A stretch of 28,171 nucleotides of DNA from an uncultured Ruminococcus sp. (lineage in GTDB: Bacteria; Bacillota; Clostridia; Oscillospirales; CAG-272), in NCBI GenBank assembly GCA_905202255.1, contig CAJKRH010000022.1:1-28171 (forward strand), written 5' to 3'. The notes beneath the pieces were generated by a model, which was not told where the DNA came from, did not search any database, and was given only the letters and a program-made list of their open reading frames with translations. The first letter of the stretch is position 1; each line of letters opens with the position of its first letter. Made by a program: the position numbers and the translations under genes. Below are positions 21,723-28,171 of this stretch, in pieces.

Positions 21723-21744
21723 TTTTGCAGTCCTTTTCTTTTTT

Positions 21745-23025
21745 TCAGATGGTAACGAACGGGTCGGGTATCACGACCTTATGTATATTTGCGCCGACCG
21801 CCTTGAATTTGCTTGTTATGTTGTCATATCCGCGCTCTATATGATAGATATCATCTATTTCTGTCCTGCCGCGCGCGGCAAGTCCCGCGATGACCATGGC
21901 AACACCTGCACGCAAATCCACGGCGCGCACGGTGGAAGCCTCAAGATGGTCGATGCCTGTTATCGTGGCGATGCTCTTTTCCACCTTGATATTCGCGCCC
22001 ATGCGCTTCAGCTCCTCTACATAGCGGAAGCGGTTTTCATATATAGTCTCATGCAGTCGGCTCGTGCCGTTTGCAAGGCAGAGAAGCACCGCCGCCTGCG
22101 GATTCATATCGGTCGGGAAGCCAGGATAGGGAATGGTTTTTATCGTCACGGGGGAAAGCTCGCCCTTGTGCGAGACAAGAACGGCATCGTCAAATTCCTC
22201 GACGGAAACGCCCATTTCCACAAGCTTTGCCGAGATGGCATCGAGATGCTTGGGGATAACATTATTGATATAGAGTCTGCCGCGCGTTGCCGCCGCCGCT
22301 ATCATAAATGTGCCCGCCTCTATCATATCGGGGATGATGGCATATGTGCAACCGCGCAGGTCATCCGTGCCCTTTATCTTTATCGTGTCCGTGCCCGCGC
22401 CCGTGATACTCGCACCGCAAAAATTGAGGAAGTTTGCCACATCGACGACATGCGGCTCTCTTGCCGCATTTTCGATGACGGTTGTTCCCTTGGCACGCAC
22501 GGCAGCGAGGATAGTATTTATCGTGCCGCCGACGGTCACGCAGTCAAAGTAAATGCCCGCGCCCGTTATGCCGTTTTTGGTCTGCGCATCGATAAAGCCG
22601 CCGTCTACGGTAACCTCCGCGCCCAGCGCCTCAAAAGCCTTGATATGCTGGTCTATCGGGCGCGCGCCGAGGTCGCATCCGCCGGGAAGCCCGACCATGA
22701 CGCTGCCGAAGCGCCCGAGCATGGCTCCGATGAGATAATACGAGCCGCGCATTTTCTTCACGAGGTCGCACGGAGCGGAAGAGGGCGAAACATCGCGCGC
22801 GTCTATCTCCACGCTGTTTTCGGCGAGATAGCGCACACGCACGCCTATCGACGAAAGTATCTCGAGCGATGTTTCCACATCGCTTATATGAGGAAGATTT
22901 TCGATGATGCAGACATCACCCACGGCAACGCAGGCAAATATTATCGGCACGGCGGCATTCTTCATGCCGCTTACCTCTATTCTTCCGTGCAGGGCGTTTC
23001 CGCCGTCTATAACGATTTTCTCCAT
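21745..23025 (-). CDS. murA: UDP-N-acetylglucosamine 1-carboxyvinyltransferase (MurA)
   Basis: This 426-aa cytosolic enzyme transfers enolpyruvate from PEP to UDP-GlcNAc, the first committed step of peptidoglycan synthesis. The catalytic residue C117 is in LPGGCDLGARPID, matching E. coli Cys115 (the residue fosfomycin alkylates). K22-N23 (SGMKNAAVPI) and the aspartate of YPGFPTDM are also present, with DLRAGVAMVIAGL near the C-terminus. Length is normal. It is the fifth gene of the walRK run, and this placement ties wall synthesis to its regulator. Many Firmicutes carry two MurA paralogues; which one this is cannot be judged here. AAAGG lies upstream of ATG 23025. Confidence 0.96.
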   Translation of the reverse strand: MEKIVIDGGNALHGRIEVSGMKNAAVPIIFACVAVGDVCIIENLPHISDVETSLEILSSIGVRVRYLAENSVEIDARDVSPSSAPCDLVKKMRGSYYLIGAMLGRFGSVMVGLPGGCDLGARPIDQHIKAFEALGAEVTVDGGFIDAQTKNGITGAGIYFDCVTVGGTINTILAAVRAKGTTVIENAAREPHVVDVANFLNFCGASITGAGTDTIKIKGTDDLRGCTYAIIPDMIEAGTFMIAAAATRGRLYINNVIPKHLDAISAKLVEMGVSVEEFDDAVLVSHKGELSPVTIKTIPYPGFPTDMNPQAAVLLCLANGTSRLHETIYENRFRYVEELKRMGANIKVEKSIATITGIDHLEASTVRAVDLRAGVAMVIAGLAARGRTEIDDIYHIERGYDNITSKFKAVGANIHKVVIPDPFVTI

Positions 23026-23066
23026 TACAAAATAACCTTTCCGAGAAATTTTTGCCTCATGCGGTA

Positions 23067-23951
23067 TCAGAGGCGTTCTCCCGTTATCATATCATAGCGG
23101 GAGAGTTCTCCGCTCTCATAGCGGAGCTCGCATATCGGCGTGAAATAAAATTTGCCGTTCATATCAAACCATGTGATATATGAATAAGAAATCTGCGATA
23201 ATATGCGCGTTTTTTTCACGGGGAGCGTATCGACATACGCCTTTTCATCGAGGAGCACCGTGAGCACGCCTATCTCCTGAACCGCCATGGCACTCTCCGG
23301 CACGGAAAGCGGCAGGTTTCCCTCTATCATGAGCGGAACGCCGTCGCGCAGATAAGCGGTGAGGACATTGTCTGTCTCAAGCCCGCCCGTGCAGAGCGCG
23401 AGTTCCGCCGCAAAGAAGCCGCCCGAGGGGCTGTAGCGTATATCGCGGCAGATGAGTTTGCTTTTGTATTTTCCCTCTCCCGTGAAGATTTTGTCAAGCG
23501 AGAGAAATTTCCATACGGCGTCCGCCGCGCGTCTGCCCTCTTCATCGGCATTCGCAACGGAAACGGCGCCCGTGGCATCCGGCTCGGAAATATCGCTTCT
23601 CCTATAGGAGAAAGCATTTTTCCCGTCATGGGAATACACGGCGTTTCCCGCGCGGCAGACGAGCGCATCGCTCTCGCTTTCGGGAGCGGCGCCGCTCATC
23701 AGAGTGAGCGCTTCAGCCGTTTTCGCGGCGGAAACAGTGCCCACGAGAACATTCAGCTTGACTATCTTATCCGAGAGAGCGTTCCCCGCGAGCACGATAT
23801 CGCTCTCAGAGAGCAGGGTTGTCATATTTTCGATAAGCTCTTTGTCATAGTAGTTTTCATCCGTGTAGCGTATATACACAAGCACGCCGAAAACCGCATT
23901 AAGCACCAAAAGCACGGCTATGGCAAAGCTCTTGAGATTTTTCCATTTCAT
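23067..23951 (-). CDS. YycI-like WalK-associated membrane protein
   Basis: A 294-aa protein with one N-terminal membrane helix (about residues 8-27) and a large extracytoplasmic domain, the topology of YycI. YycI and YycH in Bacillus bind WalK and dampen its activity. Sequence similarity is not obvious by eye, so the call rests on topology and gene order (walR, walK, YycH-like, this gene). The C-terminal part (about 235-294) has ITWFDMNGKFYFTPICELRY, like the ending of YycI/YycH-type domains. ATG 23951 overlaps the previous stop (ATGA) and is preceded by GGAGGCGGGAG; the longer frame start is less likely. Confidence 0.65.
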   Translation of the reverse strand: MKWKNLKSFAIAVLLVLNAVFGVLVYIRYTDENYYDKELIENMTTLLSESDIVLAGNALSDKIVKLNVLVGTVSAAKTAEALTLMSGAAPESESDALVCRAGNAVYSHDGKNAFSYRRSDISEPDATGAVSVANADEEGRRAADAVWKFLSLDKIFTGEGKYKSKLICRDIRYSPSGGFFAAELALCTGGLETDNVLTAYLRDGVPLMIEGNLPLSVPESAMAVQEIGVLTVLLDEKAYVDTLPVKKTRILSQISYSYITWFDMNGKFYFTPICELRYESGELSRYDMITGERL

Positions 23952-25414
23952 TCTCCCGCCTCCTCTCTCTTTTCGGCGGCAAAGCGCGAAAACCATATGC
24001 CCGCGGCGAAATTTTCGTCATCGAAAGCATAAGCCGCCGAGATATCGAAATCTCCCGCGGAGGAGATGAGCAGGGTCATGATATCGAGCCTGTTTTCCGA
24101 GAGGGCAAGCGCCTCTCCCCAGCCCGAAAGCGTGATGAATTCCAGTCGGCATTCGGTCACGGCGCCGTCATATATCTCAAATGAAGCGGCAATATTGCGC
24201 CCGTTTATGATAACGGGGACATTATTATAGAGAAAGCCGTAGGATATGCGCGCATAGCCCTTTCCGAGGGTGACCTCGGAGAGCGTGAGCGACACATCCG
24301 GCATGAGTATATTATCCGAGAAAAGCGGGAGCGAGGAGAGGAAGCTTGCCGTTGCCCCGATATAATCGAGCGGCTCGGCATCCGCGCCCGAAAAGGCAAG
24401 GCTCGGCGCATATTCCCGCGAGGTGACGGTGAAAAGGCATTCGCCGTCCGCCGAGAGAGAGAGGGTTTTTCCCTCTTCATAATAGGTATATGTGCCGTTT
24501 TCGTCCGTATGGAGCGAAATCTTACCCGCATTCATGGAGAAAGCGCGGAGCAGGCGCTCCGTATTTTCCTCGGCGAGCAGATTGTCATAGCCGGAATAGC
24601 GCTTCATGCGCGAGAGAGGAAGGCTCTTTCTGAAAACAAGCACCGTGCCGATATTCCGCTCTCCCGAAACGCCCATGCCATGGTAAAGGTCGGTCGTGGA
24701 AAGGAAGTCGAAATCGGTTATTTTTTCATAGTCACTATATGCCGAAAATATTTTTTTGTTAAAGACGAGTTCGTCTCCTATCTCGGGCTTATATGTGTAA
24801 TAGAAAACCCTGTATACTCCCGAGAGGTCGCGCGTGACGGCACAGAGATAGGAGCTGTAGGCATCGAGTCCCATCTCCGCCGAGGTCACCGGCAGATAGG
24901 GTGCCACAGCAAAGATGAAAAGCTCATATATGCCCTCCGAGCTTATCTTCCCGCTCATGCGGGAAGTATCGGAAAGCTTGTATATCACCGAGCGCGGAAG
25001 CTCTGTATGATATTTCATATAGATATATGTTTCCGTGCCGCAGAGACGGGCAAAAAGTGCCCTTCCGTCCTCTGCCGAGAGCGTTTTTGAGTTTGCGCTC
25101 TCGGAAAAAAGCCCCTGAAAATATTTCCCTGAGATTTCGTCCGCCGCAGAAGAGGTACCTTTCTCCGCCATGAGCAGATATTTTCCCTCGCCCTCGCAGG
25201 CGAGCACTATCTCCTCGGGAATGACAAACGAGGTTCTGTAATGCTCCGTATAGCTGTACTGCGTATTTTCTCTCTTTATCTTGAGATAATCATCGCGCGT
25301 GAAAGCCGCATTGTCCGACTGCTGATAGAGCAGCATATATACGACGCAAAGGCATGTGAGCGATACCGTAAGTACACATACGGCAACTGTTTTGATTATT
25401 TCCTTCAGCTTCAT
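23948..25414 (-). CDS. YycH-like WalK-associated membrane protein
   Basis: A 488-aa protein with an N-terminal anchor (about residues 8-30) and an extracytoplasmic region of some 450 residues. Position after walK and overlap with a second anchored protein match yycH-yycI. The beta-rich domain has no enzyme motif. Its proposed role is to restrain WalK through membrane and outer-domain contact, based on Bacillus. AAAGGAG precedes ATG 25414; a 35-nt gap separates it from walK. Confidence is good for a WalK-associated role and only fair for family membership. Confidence 0.65.
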   Translation of the reverse strand: MKLKEIIKTVAVCVLTVSLTCLCVVYMLLYQQSDNAAFTRDDYLKIKRENTQYSYTEHYRTSFVIPEEIVLACEGEGKYLLMAEKGTSSAADEISGKYFQGLFSESANSKTLSAEDGRALFARLCGTETYIYMKYHTELPRSVIYKLSDTSRMSGKISSEGIYELFIFAVAPYLPVTSAEMGLDAYSSYLCAVTRDLSGVYRVFYYTYKPEIGDELVFNKKIFSAYSDYEKITDFDFLSTTDLYHGMGVSGERNIGTVLVFRKSLPLSRMKRYSGYDNLLAEENTERLLRAFSMNAGKISLHTDENGTYTYYEEGKTLSLSADGECLFTVTSREYAPSLAFSGADAEPLDYIGATASFLSSLPLFSDNILMPDVSLTLSEVTLGKGYARISYGFLYNNVPVIINGRNIAASFEIYDGAVTECRLEFITLSGWGEALALSENRLDIMTLLISSAGDFDISAAYAFDDENFAAGIWFSRFAAEKREEAGE

Positions 25415-25449
25415 GCGCTCATCTCCTTTGCGTTTTTATCATGGCAAGC

Positions 25450-27276
25450 TTATTCCGCTTTGCCGCCTTCGCCCTCGGCAAGTCGGCATTCATACGGAAT
25501 GCGAATCCATGTCGAGGTACCTTTGCCGAGCTCGCTCTCGACCCATATCTGCCCGCCGTGGGCATCGACTATCTCTTTTGTGATGGCAAGACCGAGTCCC
25601 GTGCCGCCCGCATCGCTTGTTCTCGCCTTTTCCACGCGGTAGAATCGCTCGAAAAGCCGCGGGATATCCTCTGCGGGGATACCCATGCCGTTATCGCGGA
25701 CATTTATCAGCACGCCGTTTTGCTCGGCTTTCGCCGAAACGGCTATCGTGCCGCCGTTTTTCGTATATTTGACGGAATTTGAAATGACATTTATCAGCGC
25801 CTGCTGAAGTTTTTCCTTATCGGCGGTGACAGGCGGGATATTCGGCTCGCAATCGAAAACAAGCGTATGTTCGCGCGCCGCCGCTTCGCCTGCCATGATA
25901 TCGTGCATGCGGGAGAGAAATTCGTCAACGGCAAATGTCTCTATCTTCCACTGCGTGCGGCGGTTATCAAGGCGGGAAAGCACGAGCAGGTCGCCGACGA
26001 TTCTCGTCATTCTGTCGCATTCATCTATCGCCATGCGCAGAAAATCATCGCGCATTTCGGCAGGCAGCGTCGGACATTCCAGCACGGTTTCCGCCGCGCC
26101 GCGTATACACTGTATCGGCGTGCGAAGCTCATGCGAAACATCGGCGACAAATTCCCTGCGGGATTTGTCAAGCTCATATCGCTCGGTGATATCGTGGATA
26201 ACACACATGATACCGTGGCTCTCGGTATTTGCCTCGGTATAGCGGAAATCGGCAAACATGATATCGAGCGCTTTGCCGTCATATATGACATCGTGCATGC
26301 TGTAATTGCCGCTCGCCTTATATTCGTCGGCTATCCTGCGGTAATCTATATTCAGCATACGCACCATCTGCGTGAAATTGAAAAATTCAAGGAAGCGTTC
26401 TCCCTCAGGCGTAACAAAATGGAAGAGCTTCTTTGCCATTTTGTTGATATGCATGAGCGAACCGAAGCTGTCAAAGGCTATGACGGCATCGTTGAGATAA
26501 AGGAAGAGCGTTTCGAATTTCCTGCGCTCGCCCGAAATCTCGTCGAGCGTGCCTTTGAGCACATCTTTCATATAGTTGAAAGTTTCGGAGAGCGCGCCTA
26601 TCTCGTCATTTGACTTGACATCGACGGATTTGTCAAATTCACCCTCGGCTATTCTCTGCGCGCCTACGGTGAGCGTGCGTATCGGCTCCGCTATCGCCTT
26701 GGCAAGGAAGAATGACAGCACGATAGCCGCCAGCATTCCGAAGAACATCGCCTGCACCGTGATACGGAAAATCATCACGGAGAGCGAACGCACATCCTCC
26801 TGACTGTCCTTGACGCAGACGATGACGGCATTTTTCCCGTCGCCGCTCTCTATTCTCGTGGCATAATCAATATAGCTTGTCCGCAGATGCTTCTGCGCAC
26901 CTGTTTTGCCGGACATAGCGGAAATGATATTCGGCGTTTTTTCCATTGCCTCGGCACTGTCCGCCACCGAGCCGAAAAGGAAATCGCCGTTTGTATCGAG
27001 GATAAAATAATCTCTGTATTTATCTATTCCGAGCACACCCGAATAGGCTTTGAGTATCTCGTTTTGTCTCGCGGCATAGTCGCTTAAGTCAAAAGCCGAG
27101 CGAAGCTCGGAAACGAGATTTCCGTCTGCATCGAAAGCCTGCTCCATCTGCGTCATGAAATCATTGCTGTAAAAATTGAAGGCGCTTCCGATAAGCACCG
27201 CACCGATGACAGACATGAGCGTTATCGTAAATATGGCAAGGATAAGAATTATCTTGAAATGCAGATTCTTATACAT
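25450..27276 (-). CDS. walK: WalK-type sensor histidine kinase
   Basis: This 608-aa sensor kinase has helix 1 at about 9-31, an extracytoplasmic sensor domain (about 35-165), helix 2 at about 170-192, a HAMP domain (about 193-245, AEPIRTL and DEIGALSETFNYM), a PAS domain (about 250-365), a HisKA domain with phospho-acceptor H382 in FVADVSHELRTP, and an ATPase domain with N box NVISNSVKY (496-504), DNGMG and GGTGLGL (558-564). This exact domain order defines WalK (VicK/YycG), which controls cell-wall metabolism genes. Its cognate regulator is encoded 12 nt upstream. Start 27276 is supported by GGGAGAAG. The next genes encode YycH/YycI-like proteins, as in Bacillus. Confidence 0.93.
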   Translation of the reverse strand: MYKNLHFKIILILAIFTITLMSVIGAVLIGSAFNFYSNDFMTQMEQAFDADGNLVSELRSAFDLSDYAARQNEILKAYSGVLGIDKYRDYFILDTNGDFLFGSVADSAEAMEKTPNIISAMSGKTGAQKHLRTSYIDYATRIESGDGKNAVIVCVKDSQEDVRSLSVMIFRITVQAMFFGMLAAIVLSFFLAKAIAEPIRTLTVGAQRIAEGEFDKSVDVKSNDEIGALSETFNYMKDVLKGTLDEISGERRKFETLFLYLNDAVIAFDSFGSLMHINKMAKKLFHFVTPEGERFLEFFNFTQMVRMLNIDYRRIADEYKASGNYSMHDVIYDGKALDIMFADFRYTEANTESHGIMCVIHDITERYELDKSRREFVADVSHELRTPIQCIRGAAETVLECPTLPAEMRDDFLRMAIDECDRMTRIVGDLLVLSRLDNRRTQWKIETFAVDEFLSRMHDIMAGEAAAREHTLVFDCEPNIPPVTADKEKLQQALINVISNSVKYTKNGGTIAVSAKAEQNGVLINVRDNGMGIPAEDIPRLFERFYRVEKARTSDAGGTGLGLAITKEIVDAHGGQIWVESELGKGTSTWIRIPYECRLAEGEGGKAE

Positions 27277-27288
27277 TTGCTTCTCCCG

Positions 27289-28017
27289 TCAGTTGGGTAT
27301 GTAATACCCCTTTGTTCTTTTTGTGAGAATATATTCCGGCTCGGCGGGAACATCCTCTATTTTCGAGCGCAGGCGCGACATCGTGACATCCACCGTGCGC
27401 AGGTCGCCGAGAAAGCCGTCATAACCCCAGACCTTATTGAGCAGTTCTTCTCTTGTGAAAATCTGTCCCGCATTGCGCGCAAGGAAAAGGAGCACCTCGT
27501 ATTCTTTATTGGAGAGTTCTATCTCGCGGTCGCCTTTTTTCACGGTGAAGTTTTTATTGTCTATCACAAGCTCGCGGATAACTATTTTATCCGCATCCTT
27601 ATCGCCCTCGTCCGCCTTTTTCACATCGACAAATTCGCCCGAGCTGCGGCGGATATTTGCCTTGATTCTCGCCAGCAGTACCTTGATGGAAAAAGGCTTT
27701 GTAACATAGTCGTCGGCACCGAGGTCAAGCCCCATGACCTTGTCTATCTCGTCTTCCTTTGCCGTGACCATGATTATAGGCGTGGCAAGCGTTTTGCGCA
27801 CCTCGCGGCAAACGGAAAAGCCGTCCCTTTTCGGGAGCATGAGGTCGAGCAGTATCAGGTCAAAATCGCCCTCCAGCGCACGCCGGAGTCCGAGCTCGCC
27901 GTCGCCTGCGGTTTCGCATTCGTAGCCCGCCATCATCAGATTGACCTCAAGAAGCTGAGAAATCCGCTTCTCATCCTCGACGATGAGGATTCTTTTCTTT
28001 CTTTCGTTTTCAGCCAT
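27289..28017 (-). CDS. walR: WalR-type OmpR-family response regulator
   Basis: A 242-aa regulator with a receiver domain (residues 9-120: E14/D15 acidic pocket, phospho-acceptor D58 in LILLDLMLP, T85, K107 in VTKPF) and a C-terminal winged-helix OmpR domain (about 145-240, NKEYEVLLFLARNAGQ and TVDVTMSRLRSKIE, ending GYYIPN). It matches WalR (YycF/VicR), the essential regulator of peptidoglycan hydrolases and wall genes. A poorly conserved linker (about 125-142, rich in Asp and Lys) is slightly long. AAAGGAGG precedes ATG 28017. It is the first gene of the seven-gene minus-strand run. Confidence 0.93.
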   Translation of the reverse strand: MAENERKKRILIVEDEKRISQLLEVNLMMAGYECETAGDGELGLRRALEGDFDLILLDLMLPKRDGFSVCREVRKTLATPIIMVTAKEDEIDKVMGLDLGADDYVTKPFSIKVLLARIKANIRRSSGEFVDVKKADEGDKDADKIVIRELVIDNKNFTVKKGDREIELSNKEYEVLLFLARNAGQIFTREELLNKVWGYDGFLGDLRTVDVTMSRLRSKIEDVPAEPEYILTKRTKGYYIPN

Positions 28018-28070
28018 AGGAGTTCCTCCTTTGTTGTGTTTATGAAATGTGCAGGGTAATTTTTTCTGTA

Positions 28071-28097
28071 GTGGTTTGCTTTATTGTGGTTTGCTTT
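28071..28097. repeat. Tandem 12-mer GTGGTTTGCTTT, 15-bp period
   Basis: Two identical 12-nt copies at 28071-28082 and 28086-28097, in the upstream region of walR. Could be a repeat remnant or a paired binding site. Confidence 0.55.
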
Positions 28098-28106
28098 TGT
28101 TTTGTT

Positions 28107-28130
28107 GTACTTTTGTATGACCAAAAGTAC
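28107..28130. repeat. Inverted repeat GTACTTTTG/CAAAAGTAC
   Basis: Perfect 9-bp arms (28107-28115 and 28122-28130) with a 6-nt loop, followed by CAAAAGTC. In style and sequence it resembles the palindrome at 17676-17701. Confidence 0.65.
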
Positions 28131-28141
28131 CAAAAGTCAGC

Positions 28142-28166
28142 AAGGAGGACTCGCGCCGTCCTCCTT
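28142..28166. repeat. GC-rich inverted repeat at the window edge
   Basis: AAGGAGGAC (28142-28150) pairs with GTCCTCCTT (28158-28166) across a 7-nt loop. No T-run is visible before the window ends. Confidence 0.6.
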
Positions 28167-28171
28167 CCGAA

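Noticed and set aside
21592..23097. Long open frame on the + strand opposite murA
   Set aside because: It mirrors MurA, whose catalytic motifs and length are intact, and reads as charged low-complexity sequence.
1..28171. tRNA or rRNA genes
   Set aside because: No cloverleaf with T-loop and CCA-like end and no rRNA signature was recognised by eye. A covariance scan would be needed to exclude atypical ones.

Overview
The window looks like a chromosome fragment of an anaerobic, probably gut-associated Firmicute (Bacillota, Clostridia). The basis is a WalRK-type two-component system with YycH/YycI-like partners, a TepA-like Clp-family protease, two-subunit iron-sulfur L-serine dehydratase, a NifU-like/GGGtGRT pair, BspA-type leucine-rich repeats, strong AAGGAGG ribosome sites and sigma-A promoters. 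No rRNA, tRNA, CRISPR array, transposase or phage gene was found.

Layout. 1-2217 (+): a textbook promoter drives a ROK-family sugar kinase overlapping a PAP2-family membrane phosphatase, closed by a terminator. 2250-9015 (-): a 1280-aa membrane-anchored surface protein followed by four small or hypothetical cytosolic proteins. 9179-13019 (-): signalling genes, namely a degenerate receiver protein with Glu at the phospho-site, then an overlapping trio of 7TM sensor, soluble PAS-histidine kinase and LuxR-type regulator. 13198-15119 (-): a small leucine-rich-repeat membrane protein, a CmpB-like membrane protein and a TepA-like serine protease. 15235-17657 (+): a promoter and structured leader, then pduL phosphotransacylase, a NifU-like scaffold and a GGGtGRT protein, with codon use suggesting high expression. 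17658-17820: an inverted-repeat cluster and a 39-bp tandem repeat. 17876-20059: an AT-rich insert (XRE regulator divergent from a TM2-domain protein and a Cys-rich mini-protein) bounded by two related hairpins. 20155-28017 (-): a tightly packed seven-gene run, walR-walK-yycH-like-yycI-like-murA-sdaAB-sdaAA. 28018-28171 holds repeats upstream of walR.

The most striking observation is in sdaAA. The reading frame is interrupted by one TGA exactly where the third [4Fe-4S]-ligand cysteine belongs (C-x41-C-x10-TGA). The frame then continues for 75 codons of well-conserved SdaA sequence that ends in a terminal cysteine. Either this is a selenocysteine-containing L-serine dehydratase, with Sec in an iron-sulfur ligand position, or it is a precise inactivating mutation. 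A strong hairpin begins 7 nt after the TGA but does not fully match the bacterial SECIS consensus. Other notable items are the NifU-like/GGGtGRT pair of unknown function, the AT-rich insert, the pseudo-receiver, and coupling of the cell-wall regulator WalRK to murA and serine catabolism genes in one apparent transcription unit.
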